Assembly: GCF_904426505.1 (NCBI RefSeq)
Contig: NZ_CAJGBN010000001.1
Location: forward strand, 825,978 to 889,977
Reading direction: 5' to 3'
Length of the DNA: 64,000 nt
Source of the DNA: Rubrivivax sp. A210
Lineage (GTDB): Bacteria; Pseudomonadota; Gammaproteobacteria; Burkholderiales; Burkholderiaceae_C
The notes under the pieces are model-generated. The model saw only the letters and a list, made by a program, of their open reading frames with translations. It was not told the DNA's origin and searched no databases. Below, piece by piece: positions 34,339 through 42,894 of this stretch (within the stretch, counting starts at the first letter, position 1; each line of letters opens with the position of its first letter). The translations under genes were made by a program, and so were the position numbers.

Positions 34339-36113
34339 CAGAAAGCCTCCAGCGGCAGGGCCGTGGCCGATTCGGCGCCGTCGACGATGCTGTCGCGCAG
34401 TGCCCCGCACCTGACCAGGATGTGGTCGCCGTAGAAGCGCGCCACGGTGATCTTGGCCTGCATGAAGGCGGCGTCGTCGCCGGCGGCAAGCCGGGTCTCG
34501 GCGGCCAGCAGCGCACGCGCCATCTGCCAGCCGGCCACCACGGTGCCGGCCAGCACCAGATAGGGCACGCTGCCGGCATAGACGGCGTTCGGGTTGCCGC
34601 GCCCCTGGGCGACGACGAAATCGACCACATCCAGGAAGGCTCGCCGCGCCGCACCCAGGTGGGCGGCCATCGCCGTGCATGCAGTGCTGCCGCGCGCCTT
34701 CAGTTCGCCCTCGGTGGCCTCGATCTGGCCGGCAATGGCGCGCGCCACGGCGCCGCCGTCGCGGCCGGTCTTGCGGCCCGCCAGGTCATTGGCCTGGATC
34801 GCCGTCGTGCCCTCGTAGATGCTCAGGATCTTGGCGTCGCGCAGGTGCTGGGCGGCGCCGGTTTCCTCGATGAAACCCATGCCACCGTGGACCTGCACGC
34901 CCAGGCTGGCGACATCCAGGCTCATCTCGGTGGACAGGCCCTTGATCAGCGGCACCAGGAATTCATAGAAGGCCTGGTTCTGCTTGCGCACCTCGGCATC
35001 GGGGTGGGCATGGGCGGCATCGAAGGCGGCGGCGCCAACCAGCGCCATCGCGCGACAGCCTTCGGTGTGGGCGCGCATGGTCATCAGCATGCGGCGCACG
35101 TCGGGGTGGTGGATGATGGGCGCGGGCCCGGCCACGCTGCCGTCCACCGGGCGGCTTTGCACACGGTCGCGCGCATAGGCCACAGCGCGCTGGTAGGCGC
35201 GGTCGGCCACCGCGATGCCCTGCACACCCACGCCGAAGCGGGCCGCGTTCATCATGATGAACATGTACTCGAGGCCGCGGTTCTCCTGGCCAATCAGTTC
35301 GGCCCAGGCGCCGCCGTGATCGCCGTACTGCAGCACCGCCGTGGGGCTGGCCTTGATGCCCAGCTTGTGCTCGATGCTGACGCAGTGCACGTCGTTGCGG
35401 CTGCCATCGGGCATCAGCTTGGGGCAGATGAACAGCGAGATGCCCTTCACACCCTCGGGCGCACCGGCCACGCGGGCCAGCACCAGGTGGACGATGTTCT
35501 CGGCCAGGTCGTGCTCGCCGTAGGTGATGAAGATCTTGGTGCCGAAGAGCTTGTAGCTGCCGTCGGGCTGGGGTTCGGCGCGCGTGCGCACCTGGCTCAG
35601 GTCGCTGCCGGCCTGGGGCTCGGTGAGGTTCATCGAACCAGTCCAGCTGCCGTCGACCATCTTCGGGATGTAGCGCGCCTTCTGTTCGTCGCTTCCGGCG
35701 GTGAGCAAGGCCTCGATGGCGCCGTCGGTGAGCAGCGGGCAGAGCGCGAAGCTGAGGTTGGCGGCGTTGACCATCTCGCTGCAGGCGGCGTGGATCAGCT
35801 TGGGCAGGCCCTGGCCGCCGAAATCGGCCGGGTGCTGCAGGCCCTGCCAGCCGCCCTCGGCGTACTGGCGGAAGGCGCCCTTGAAGCCGGGCGTGGTGGT
35901 GACAATGCCGTCCTTGAACGACGAGGGGTTGCGGTCGCCTTCCCAGTTGAGCGGAGCGATGACGTCCTCGCACAGCCGCGCCGACTCTTCCAGCACGGCC
36001 GCGGCGGTGTCGAGGCCGGCGTCCTCGAAGCCGGGCAGCGCGGCGACGGCTTCGATGCCGGCCAGTTCCTTCATCACGAAGAGCATGTCCTTGACGGGTG
36101 CGCGATAGCTCAT
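34338..36113 (-). CDS. Acyl-CoA dehydrogenase (large, DmdC/FadE-like)
   Basis: This 591-residue flavoprotein has the acyl-CoA dehydrogenase signatures GSMNLTEPQAGSDLSQVRT, KIFITYGEHDLAENIVH and LGVQVHGGMGFIEETGAAQHLRDAKILSIYEGTTAIQANDL. It is longer than the 380-residue classic enzymes and has the extra N- and C-terminal helical domains of the group that includes 3-(methylthio)propionyl-CoA dehydrogenase DmdC. The acyl substrate cannot be told from sequence. etfB and etfA lie directly upstream and would take its electrons, so the unit is functionally coherent. Confidence 0.9.
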   Translation of the reverse strand: MSYRAPVKDMLFVMKELAGIEAVAALPGFEDAGLDTAAAVLEESARLCEDVIAPLNWEGDRNPSSFKDGIVTTTPGFKGAFRQYAEGGWQGLQHPADFGGQGLPKLIHAACSEMVNAANLSFALCPLLTDGAIEALLTAGSDEQKARYIPKMVDGSWTGSMNLTEPQAGSDLSQVRTRAEPQPDGSYKLFGTKIFITYGEHDLAENIVHLVLARVAGAPEGVKGISLFICPKLMPDGSRNDVHCVSIEHKLGIKASPTAVLQYGDHGGAWAELIGQENRGLEYMFIMMNAARFGVGVQGIAVADRAYQRAVAYARDRVQSRPVDGSVAGPAPIIHHPDVRRMLMTMRAHTEGCRAMALVGAAAFDAAHAHPDAEVRKQNQAFYEFLVPLIKGLSTEMSLDVASLGVQVHGGMGFIEETGAAQHLRDAKILSIYEGTTAIQANDLAGRKTGRDGGAVARAIAGQIEATEGELKARGSTACTAMAAHLGAARRAFLDVVDFVVAQGRGNPNAVYAGSVPYLVLAGTVVAGWQMARALLAAETRLAAGDDAAFMQAKITVARFYGDHILVRCGALRDSIVDGAESATALPLEAF

Positions 36114-36171
36114 TGCGGGTCTCCTGATGGAAAAAGGGCGCCGCGATGGGCGCCCTTGCTGGGTTAGGGGT

Positions 36172-37104
36172 TCAGAGGCTCTTCACGAGCTCCGGCACCG
36201 CGGTGAACAGATCGGCCTCCAGGCCGTAGTCGGCGACGCTGAAGATGGGCGCCTCGGCGTCCTTGTTGATGGCCACGATGACCTTGCTGTCCTTCATGCC
36301 CGCCAGGTGCTGGATGGCGCCGCTGATGCCGGCGGCAATGTAGAGCTGGGGCGCCACGATCTTGCCGGTCTGGCCCACCTGCCAGTCGTTGGGCGCGTAG
36401 CCGGCGTCCACCGCGGCGCGGCTGGCACCGAGTGCGGCGCCCAGCTTGTCGGCCAGCGGCATCAGCACCTCGTTGAACTTGTCGCTGCTGCCCAGAGCCC
36501 GGCCGCCGCTGACGATGATCTTGGCCGCCGTCAGCTCGGGCCTGTCGTTCTTGGCGATCTCGCTGCCGATGAAGCTGGACAGGCCGCTGTCGGCCACCGC
36601 CGCCAGGCTTTGTACTGCTGCGCTGCCGCCCGTGGCGGCGGCGGCGTCGAAGCCGGTGGTGCGCACGGTGACCACCTTGATGGCATCACTGCTCTGCACG
36701 GTGGCGATGGCGTTGCCGGCGTAGATGGGGCGCTCGAAGGTGTCGGCGCTGATGACCTTGGTGGCGTCGCTGATCTGCGCCACGTCCAGCAGCGCCGCCA
36801 CGCGCGGGGCCACGTTCTTGCCGTGGGCGGTGGCCGGGAACAGCAGGTGGCTGTAGTCGCGGGCGATGGCCAGCACTTGCGCGGCGACGTTCTCGGCCAG
36901 TTGCTCGGCCAGCTGGGGCGCGTCGGCCAGCAGCACCTTGGCCACGCCGGCCACTTGGGCGGCGGCCTGGGCGGCGCCGGCGGCGTTGGCGCCGGCGATG
37001 AGCACATGGACCTCGCCGCCGCATTGCAAAGCGGCGGTGACGGTGTTGAGCGTGGCACCCTTGAGGGTGCCGTGGTCGTGTTCGGCTATGACGAGAGCAG
37101 TCAT
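36172..37104 (-). CDS. etfA: Electron transfer flavoprotein subunit alpha
   Basis: This 310-residue protein starts [23 protein letters not shown]. It has the C-terminal FAD-binding domain with [40 protein letters not shown] and [24 protein letters not shown]. With EtfB it carries electrons from acyl-CoA dehydrogenases to the ubiquinone pool. Its ATG shares one base with the etfB stop (TGATG), and the dehydrogenase gene follows after 58 bases. Confidence 0.96.
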   Translation of the reverse strand: MTALVIAEHDHGTLKGATLNTVTAALQCGGEVHVLIAGANAAGAAQAAAQVAGVAKVLLADAPQLAEQLAENVAAQVLAIARDYSHLLFPATAHGKNVAPRVAALLDVAQISDATKVISADTFERPIYAGNAIATVQSSDAIKVVTVRTTGFDAAAATGGSAAVQSLAAVADSGLSSFIGSEIAKNDRPELTAAKIIVSGGRALGSSDKFNEVLMPLADKLGAALGASRAAVDAGYAPNDWQVGQTGKIVAPQLYIAAGISGAIQHLAGMKDSKVIVAINKDAEAPIFSVADYGLEADLFTAVPELVKSL

Positions 37105-37853
37105 CAGATCACCTTGGCTTCGTTCTTGAGCTTGGCCACCAGCGTGGCCACGTCGGCCACCTTGATGCCGGCGCCGCGCTTGGGCGGCTCGGCAACCTTC
37201 AGGGTCTTGATGCGCGGGGCCACGTCCACGCCCAGGTCGGCGGGCTTGAGCACCTCCAGCGGCTTCTTCTTGGCCTTCATGATGTTGGGCAGGGTCACGT
37301 AGCGCGGCTCGTTCAGGCGCAGGTCGGCCGTCACGATGGCCGGCAGGCCGACCTTGACGGTCTCCATGCCGCCGTCGATCTCGCGCGTCACCGTGGCCGC
37401 GTTGCCTTCGATCACCACCTTGTTGGCGAAGGTGGCCTGGGCCAGGCCCGTCAGCGCCGCCAGCATCTGGCCGGTCTGGTTGCAGTCGTCGTCGATGGCC
37501 TGCTTGCCCAGGATCACGAGGCCGGGCTTCTCGCGGTCGACCAGGGCCTTCAGGAGCTTGGCCACGGCCAGCGGCTGCAACTCATCGGCGCACTCCACCA
37601 GGATGGCGCGGTCGGCACCGATGGCCATGGCCGTGCGCAGGGTCTCCTGGCACTGCGTGACGCCGCAGGACACGGCCACGATCTCGGTGACCACGCCCTT
37701 CTCCTTCAGGCGCACCGCCTCTTCGACGGCAATCTCGTCGAAGGGGTTCATGCTCATCTTGACGTTGGCGATGTCCACGCCCGTGCCGTCCGCCTTGACG
37801 CGCACCTTGACGTTGTAGTCCACCACCCGTTTCACGGGGACCAGCACCTTCAT
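37104..37853 (-). CDS. etfB: Electron transfer flavoprotein subunit beta
   Basis: This 249-residue protein has the beta-subunit signatures [39 protein letters not shown] and [21 protein letters not shown], which contribute the AMP-binding site. It heads a probable operon etfB-etfA-acyl-CoA dehydrogenase-flavin oxidoreductase. A perfect 22-base inverted repeat lies 87 bases upstream of its ATG and may control the unit. Confidence 0.96.
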   Translation of the reverse strand: MKVLVPVKRVVDYNVKVRVKADGTGVDIANVKMSMNPFDEIAVEEAVRLKEKGVVTEIVAVSCGVTQCQETLRTAMAIGADRAILVECADELQPLAVAKLLKALVDREKPGLVILGKQAIDDDCNQTGQMLAALTGLAQATFANKVVIEGNAATVTREIDGGMETVKVGLPAIVTADLRLNEPRYVTLPNIMKAKKKPLEVLKPADLGVDVAPRIKTLKVAEPPKRGAGIKVADVATLVAKLKNEAKVI

Positions 37854-37939
37854 GACTCTCGCTCCTGCGCGCGGTTGACGTTAACGGAAAGTACAGATTC
37901 TAGGCGCCAGGACAGCACACGGACCGTCCATCGCCCAAA

Positions 37940-37961
37940 AAATAGAACGACCGTTCTATTT
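37940..37961. promoter_or_regulatory. Perfect 22-base inverted repeat, candidate TetR-type operator or terminator
   Basis: Ten-base arms AAATAGAACG and CGTTCTATTT flank a 2-base centre. The site is AT-rich in a GC-rich setting, upstream of etfB and touching the stop codon of the response regulator. Size and symmetry resemble TetR-family operators. Read leftwards, the right half of the stem is also followed by a run of T (arm plus TTT), so it could be an intrinsic terminator for the regulator gene, although the stem is weak. Confidence 0.6.
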
Positions 37962-38692
37962 CAGAGGCGCCGCGGCATGCGGCGCTCGTCGCTGGCCATC
38001 GCATAGCCGATGCCGCGCACCGAGCGTATGGGCAGCGACAGCGTCAGTTCGCGCGCCACCTTGGCGCGCAGCCGGCTGACCACGACCTCGACGCGGTGCT
38101 TGTCCCATTCCTCGGGCAACAGACCCATCGCGGTGGCGATCTCGGCGTGGCTGCAGTGCTCGCCGGGCCGCTCGAGCAAACGCCGCACGACCTGGAACTC
38201 GGCCATCGACAGGCGCACCGTATCGCCGCGCGGCGCGATCAGCAGCAGCGATTGCGCGTCCAGGTGCCAGCCGCCGGCCTTGGGCAAGGGCGGCGGCACG
38301 GCGACGGCTGAGGCCGCCGCAAAGCGCAGCGACAGGCGCTCGATGAGCAGCACCAGCTCGTCCATGTCCACCGGCTTCACCAGGTAGGCGTCGGCGCCGG
38401 CCGCCAGCCCCTCAAGCCGGTCGTCACGCAGCGCGCGTGCGGTGACAAAGATGATGCCGATGTCCAGCCGATGCTGGCGCAGGTACTGGCAGATGGCCAG
38501 GCCGTCCTCGCCCTCGAGGCCGATGTCCAGCACGGCCACCAGGCGTGGCTGGACCGCGAGGTGGCGGTAGAAGCCGGCGGCCGATTCGAAGGTCTCGACC
38601 CGGTAACCGTGGTGGCGCAGCTGGAAGGCCATCTCCTCGCGCAGCACGGCCTCGTCCTCGACGATGCAAACGGGGCAGGAGGTGGGGCTCAC
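37961..38692 (-). CDS. OmpR-family two-component response regulator
   Basis: This protein of about 243 residues has a receiver domain with acidic pair VCIVEDE, phospho-acceptor Asp56 in VLDIGLEGEDG and conserved Lys in YLVKPVDMDEL. A winged-helix output domain follows, ending IRSVRGIGYAMA. It should bind DNA when phosphorylated, presumably by the histidine kinase transcribed divergently 51 bases away. The start is taken as GTG 38692; no clear Shine-Dalgarno is present and the exact start is uncertain. The longer frame upstream overlaps the kinase and is not conserved. Confidence 0.88.
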   Translation of the reverse strand: MSPTSCPVCIVEDEAVLREEMAFQLRHHGYRVETFESAAGFYRHLAVQPRLVAVLDIGLEGEDGLAICQYLRQHRLDIGIIFVTARALRDDRLEGLAAGADAYLVKPVDMDELVLLIERLSLRFAAASAVAVPPPLPKAGGWHLDAQSLLLIAPRGDTVRLSMAEFQVVRRLLERPGEHCSHAEIATAMGLLPEEWDKHRVEVVVSRLRAKVARELTLSLPIRSVRGIGYAMASDERRMPRRL

Positions 38693-38743
38693 AATGGGTG
38701 AAGAATAACCACCGCCACGCCGCACCCGGCGCGCCGCCCCGTC

Positions 38744-40828
38744 TTGAAGCCGCTCCACCCCTGCCGGACCTGGGCCCGCGTCGCATGGCGCCTCGGGCTG
38801 GCCGGCTTGTGGGCACTGCTGCTGCTGGCCGGCGCCGCATGGGCCCAGGAGCCCCTGGTCCTGGGCGGGCCCGGCATCGACAGCCACGACGGTGCCGGCC
38901 ACCTTGCCGCCAGCCCGCGCGGCGCGGCGCCGGCCACGGCCGCCGAGGCGCTGGCGCTGTACCGCAGTGGCGGCTTCGAGCGCCTGCCCGCGCACCTGGG
39001 CCGCGGCTACGATCCGCAGCCGGTGTGGATCGCCTTCGACCTGGTACAGGACACCGCCATGTCGGACGGCGAACCGGCGGCGGTGGTGGTCGAGGTCGGC
39101 CCGGCCTACCTCGACCGCATCACCGCCTACCGCAGCCTGCCCGATGGCAGCTTGCAGGCCCTGGGCGAGGCCGGCGACCAGGTCGACAAGCACCTGCGCC
39201 CGCTGCCCGCGCTCAAGCCCGCCTTCGCGCTGCGGCTGACGCCGGGCCAGCCCACCACCGTGCTGCTGCGGCTGCAGACCGCCAGCACCCAGGCCGCCAT
39301 CGTCACGCTGTACCACGCCCCGGCTTTCGCCGCCGCCCAGCTCACCGAAGGGCTGGTGCTGGGCGCCATCCTCACCATCAGTGCCGTGATGATGCTGCTG
39401 GCCCTGGGCCTGTGGCTGATCTACCGCGATGCGGCGCATCTGCTGTGGCTGCTCTATGTCGGCGTCACCGGCTTGCTCTGGTTCCTGATCGACGGCCTCG
39501 CCGACCGCGCGCTGGCGCTGGCCGACCGCTCCTGGATCAACCACGCGACCCTGGTCTTCAGCATCGCGAGCATGGTGGTCGGCACGCTCTTCCTGCGCAC
39601 GCTTTTCGAGCTTCGCGCGCTGGCACCCTGGCTGCACCATCTGCTGGGTGTCTGGGCGGCCAGCGTGCCGGTGGTGATGGCCTTGAGCAGCTTCGCCCGC
39701 AGCCCATTGCTGATGGGGCTGGTGCTGGTGTCCAGCGTGCCGATCTTCGCGCTGGTGGCCGCCGCCATCGTCTGGCTGATGCTCCGGCGCCATCGCACCG
39801 CCCTCTTCTTCGGCCCGGCCTTCCTGCTCTACCTGGGCGCCACGCTCAACAGCGTGCTGGCCACGCTGGGCTGGGCGCCGCTGGACAACGTCTCCTTCTA
39901 CGGCTGGCAGCTGGCCGGCCTGTGCAATCTGCTGTCGTTGCAGGTGGCCATCTTCGATCTGGCGCGGCGCACGCAAAGGCAGCTGCAGGCCGAGCGCCAG
40001 AGCCTGCTGCAGGATCTGGCGCAGCGCAACGAGGCGCTAGAGCAGGGCGTGCAGGCGCGCACGCTGTCGCTGGAGACCGCGCTGCGCGAGCTGCGCCAGG
40101 CCGAGGCCGACCAGCGCCAGCTGCTGGCCATGGCCTCGCACGAGTTCCGCACCCCGGCGGCCATGATCAAGGCCTCGCTGGACTCGCTGGCCCTGGTGCA
40201 GCACACGGCGCCGCCCGAGGTGGCAACGCGGCTGCACAATATCCGCGCCGCCAGCCAGCGCCTGATCCGCCTGGCCAATGACTTGATTGCCAGCGACAGG
40301 TTGCGCGAGCCGACCCTGCCCGTGCAGCGCGCCGACATCGACCTGCGCGATGCATTGCACGAGGTGGCGCGCCACTACCCCGCCGGCACCCGACTGCAGT
40401 GGACGGCGCTTGAGCAGCCCCTGCCTGTGCGCGCCGACCCGGCGCTGCTGAACATCGCGCTGCACAACCTGATCGACAACGCGCTGCGCTACCACCCCGA
40501 GCAGGCCGCCGAGGCGGTGCAGGTGCGCCTGGCTCTGGCCGCCGATGCCCAGCCGCCACAGGCCTGCATCCAGATCGCCGACCGCGGCGCCGGCATCCCC
40601 GACGAGGCCAAGGACAAGGTCTTCGACCGCTTCTTCGTGCTCACGCCTGCCAGCAGCGGCCCCGCTGGCGGCAGGCTGGCCGGTCATTCAGGGCTGGGCC
40701 TGTCCATTGTCAAGAGCATCGCCCTGGCCCACGGCGGCACGGTGGCGGTGAGCGACAACCCGCCGGCCGGATCGGTGTTCGAGCTGCGCCTGCCGCTGCT
40801 TGTGGCGGCGGCGCCAACACCCGCTTGA
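38744..40828 (+). CDS. 7TMR-DISM histidine kinase
   Basis: This 694-residue kinase has a signal peptide or first helix (about 15-35) and a periplasmic 7TMR-DISM extracellular beta domain (about 40-200, with YDPQPVWIAFDL). Seven membrane helices (about 205-410), a coiled coil and the HATPase core follow. The phosphorylated His is His466 in MASHEFRTPAAMIK, the N box is NLIDNALRYHP, and the G boxes are DRGAGIPDEAKDKVFDRFF and GHSGLGLSIV. The start is TTG at 38744; no in-frame ATG lies before the signal sequence. It is divergent from its likely partner regulator and sits directly upstream of tpsB. The sensed signal is unknown. Confidence 0.88.
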   Translation: MKPLHPCRTWARVAWRLGLAGLWALLLLAGAAWAQEPLVLGGPGIDSHDGAGHLAASPRGAAPATAAEALALYRSGGFERLPAHLGRGYDPQPVWIAFDLVQDTAMSDGEPAAVVVEVGPAYLDRITAYRSLPDGSLQALGEAGDQVDKHLRPLPALKPAFALRLTPGQPTTVLLRLQTASTQAAIVTLYHAPAFAAAQLTEGLVLGAILTISAVMMLLALGLWLIYRDAAHLLWLLYVGVTGLLWFLIDGLADRALALADRSWINHATLVFSIASMVVGTLFLRTLFELRALAPWLHHLLGVWAASVPVVMALSSFARSPLLMGLVLVSSVPIFALVAAAIVWLMLRRHRTALFFGPAFLLYLGATLNSVLATLGWAPLDNVSFYGWQLAGLCNLLSLQVAIFDLARRTQRQLQAERQSLLQDLAQRNEALEQGVQARTLSLETALRELRQAEADQRQLLAMASHEFRTPAAMIKASLDSLALVQHTAPPEVATRLHNIRAASQRLIRLANDLIASDRLREPTLPVQRADIDLRDALHEVARHYPAGTRLQWTALEQPLPVRADPALLNIALHNLIDNALRYHPEQAAEAVQVRLALAADAQPPQACIQIADRGAGIPDEAKDKVFDRFFVLTPASSGPAGGRLAGHSGLGLSIVKSIALAHGGTVAVSDNPPAGSVFELRLPLLVAAAPTPA

Positions 40829-40863
40829 CGTGGCGCAAGCCTGATCGCCCGAACTGGCGGTTT

Positions 40864-40879
40864 CTCTCGATAACGAGAG
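40864..40879. repeat. Six-base-arm hairpin after the histidine kinase gene
   Basis: CTCTCG and CGAGAG flank a four-base ATAA loop, 35 bases after the kinase stop. No T-run follows on the plus strand. Confidence 0.5.
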
Positions 40880-40911
40880 TTCCCGAGAGCCTTCTCACGG
40901 GGCATTTCACT

Positions 40912-40953
40912 AAGTTACGCCGCTGACGAACCGTCGGCTACCAGCTGTAACTT
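40912..40953. promoter_or_regulatory. Possible structured leader upstream of tpsB
   Basis: Outer arms AAGTTAC (40912-40918) and GTAACTT (40947-40953) enclose an inner stem GCC-GCT bulge-GACG / CGTC-GGC closed by an AAC loop (about 40919-40938). It could act as an RNA structure or as a protein-binding inverted repeat. It matches no riboswitch class I know. Confidence 0.35.
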
Positions 40954-41096
40954 TGCCCCCAGACCACGCGCTTCGCCGGCCCTCGCCCGCCCCACGGGCG
41001 GCCGGCGCGCCCCCGCGCCCCGGGCTCCTCGCCCGCCCCGCGCCGCCGCCGCGCGCCGCGTCTGCCCCGCCCACCCCTTACCGCCGAGATTTCATC

Positions 41097-42797
41097 TTGC
41101 AAACCCCGAAGCTCCTGCCGGTTTCCGCTGCCCTTCTGTTCACGCTGGCTCATCTGCCGGCCCAGGCCCAGACGGCCACGCCGCCCGATGCCGGGGCGCT
41201 GCGGCAGCAGATCGAGCAAGGCCAGCAGCCGGCCCTGCCCGCCGCGCGCCGCCCGGTGGCGCCGCCGGCACCGGAATACAAGCCGGCCGGAAATCTGTCG
41301 GTGACGGTGGCACGCTTCGAGTTCCGCGGCAACAGCCTGCTCGGCGACGCCGCGCTTCAGGCCGCCGTGGCGCCCTGGCTGCAGCGGCCGCTGGACTTTG
41401 CCGAGCTGCAGCGCGCCGTGGCAGCCGCCGCCAACGCCTACCGCGAAGCCGGTTGGATCGTGCGTGCCTACCTACCGCAGCAGGAAATCGCCGCCGGCAC
41501 GGTGGTCGTGCAGATTGTCGAGGCCCGCTTCGGCGCCGCCCAGATCAACAGCGCGCAAGGCCTGCGACTGGACCCCGAGCGCGCCCGCCGCATGGTGCTG
41601 GCGGCCCAGCCGACCGGCGCGCCGCTCAGCGGCCAGGCAGTGGATCGCGCCCTGCTGCTGATCCAGGATTTGCCGGGCGTCAGCGTCAAGGGCAATCTGG
41701 CGCCGGGCAAGGAAGACGGCGAAACCGACCTGTTGGTGCGCCTGGACGCGCGCCCGCTGTGGACCGGCGACGCGACGCTGGACAACGTGGGTTCACGCTC
41801 CACCGGCGCCTGGCGTCTTGCCGGCTCAGTGCAGGCGCGCAGCGCATTCGCGCTGGGCGACATGGCCAGCGTCAACCTCATCCACAGCGAAGGCAGCGAC
41901 TACCTGCGCGCTGCCGCGTCGCTGCCGCTGGGCTTCGAAGGCCTGCGCCTGGGTGCCAGCGTCTCGACGCTGGACTACAAGGTAGTCAGCGCCGATTTCT
42001 CGGCCCTGGATCTCAAGGGCAGTTCAAGCACCCTGGGCCTGGACGCGACCTACCCGGTGATACGCGCCACGGCACGCAACCTCTACGCCAGCGCCAATCT
42101 CGACCTGCGCGGCTACCGCAACAGTGGCTCGGGCGTGGTCACCAGCGACTACAGCGTGCGCGTGCTCAGCGCCGGCCTGTCGGGCAGCCAGTTCGACGAA
42201 TGGCAGGGCGGCGGCCTCACCACCGCCTCGCTGACGCTGAGCGCCGGCCAGGTCGACCTGGGCGGCTCGCCCAACGAGGCGCTGGACGCTGCCGCGGCCC
42301 ACACCCAAGGCAGCTTCCAGAAGCTGCGCTTCAGCCTCGGCCGCCAGCAGACGGTGGACGCCAGGACCACGCTGCACGCGGTGGTGAGCGGCCAGTTCGC
42401 CTCGCGCAACCTCGACTCGGGCGAAAAGATCTACCTCGGCGGCTCCACCGGCGTGCGCGCCTACCCGTCCAGCGAGGCCGGCGGCTCCGAAGGCCTGTCG
42501 TTGGCCGTCGACCTGCGCTTCCGGGTCAACGACAACCTCAGCGTCGGCGGTCTCTACGACTGGGGCCAGGTCACGGTCAACCGCAAGACCGGATTCCCCG
42601 GCGCCACACCCAACAACCGGCTCTCGCTGCAGGGCTTGGGCGCCACCGCGGCCTGGGCCACGCCCTGGGGCGTGAACCTCAGCGCCACCTGGTCGCACCG
42701 CCTGGGCGACAACCCCAATGCCACGGCAGGCGGCCAGGACCAGGACGGCACCCTGGTCAAGAACCGCCTCTGGTTCAGCGCCACCTACACCCACTGA
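41097..42797 (+). CDS. TpsB-type outer membrane transporter (ShlB/FhaC/HecB family)
   Basis: This protein of about 566 residues has a signal peptide (about 1-24, LLPVSAALLFTLAHLPAQAQ), a Pro-rich linker, POTRA domains (VTVARFEFRGNSLLGDAAL; AYREAGWIVRAYLPQQEIAAG) and a 16-strand-type barrel. It ends in an aromatic-rich final strand, NRLWFSATYTH. The conserved loop motif is VRAY (GSTGVRAYPSSEAGG) rather than VRGY, a variant seen in this family. I choose TTG 41097 as start because it begins a clean signal peptide with GAGA upstream. The in-frame TTG at 40953 adds a Pro/Arg-rich stretch unlike any signal. It should export the giant TpsA encoded 97 bases downstream. Confidence 0.9.
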   Translation: MQTPKLLPVSAALLFTLAHLPAQAQTATPPDAGALRQQIEQGQQPALPAARRPVAPPAPEYKPAGNLSVTVARFEFRGNSLLGDAALQAAVAPWLQRPLDFAELQRAVAAAANAYREAGWIVRAYLPQQEIAAGTVVVQIVEARFGAAQINSAQGLRLDPERARRMVLAAQPTGAPLSGQAVDRALLLIQDLPGVSVKGNLAPGKEDGETDLLVRLDARPLWTGDATLDNVGSRSTGAWRLAGSVQARSAFALGDMASVNLIHSEGSDYLRAAASLPLGFEGLRLGASVSTLDYKVVSADFSALDLKGSSSTLGLDATYPVIRATARNLYASANLDLRGYRNSGSGVVTSDYSVRVLSAGLSGSQFDEWQGGGLTTASLTLSAGQVDLGGSPNEALDAAAAHTQGSFQKLRFSLGRQQTVDARTTLHAVVSGQFASRNLDSGEKIYLGGSTGVRAYPSSEAGGSEGLSLAVDLRFRVNDNLSVGGLYDWGQVTVNRKTGFPGATPNNRLSLQGLGATAAWATPWGVNLSATWSHRLGDNPNATAGGQDQDGTLVKNRLWFSATYTH

Positions 42798-42880
42798 GAC
42801 AGCCGCAGGCAGCCCGGCACACCCACCCCGCTGGCCGCGCTGCAGCCCAACAAGCCCCTCCCCTCTTTCCCGCTTGCCCT

Positions 42881-42886
42881 GAAGGA
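42881..42886 (+). promoter_or_regulatory. Ribosome binding site of the giant tpsA gene
   Basis: GAAGGA lies eight bases before the ATG at 42895. This supports that start over the ATG at 42913, where the ESPR consensus itself begins. Confidence 0.7.
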
Positions 42887-42894
42887 CCCACAAC

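Larger units (their letters stand above)
40829..41096. other. Region between the histidine kinase and tpsB
   Basis: These 268 bases contain a CTCTCG-ATAA-CGAGAG hairpin (40864-40879) just after the kinase gene and a larger stem structure at 40912-40953. Low-complexity Pro/Arg/Ala-coding sequence in frame with tpsB then follows; I regard it as untranslated. No clear promoter could be assigned. Confidence 0.45.

Noticed and set aside
34422..36167. Plus-strand ORF of 581 codons
   Set aside because: It is antisense to the acyl-CoA dehydrogenase gene and shows no domain signature.
38545..40281. Plus-strand ORF of 578 codons
   Set aside because: It overlaps the histidine kinase in another frame and is Arg/Pro/Ala-rich; the kinase frame carries all H, N and G boxes.
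40953..41096. N-terminal extension of TpsB from TTG 40953
   Set aside because: The extra 48 residues are Pro/Arg/Ala-rich and precede a clean signal peptide, so translation from here is unlikely.
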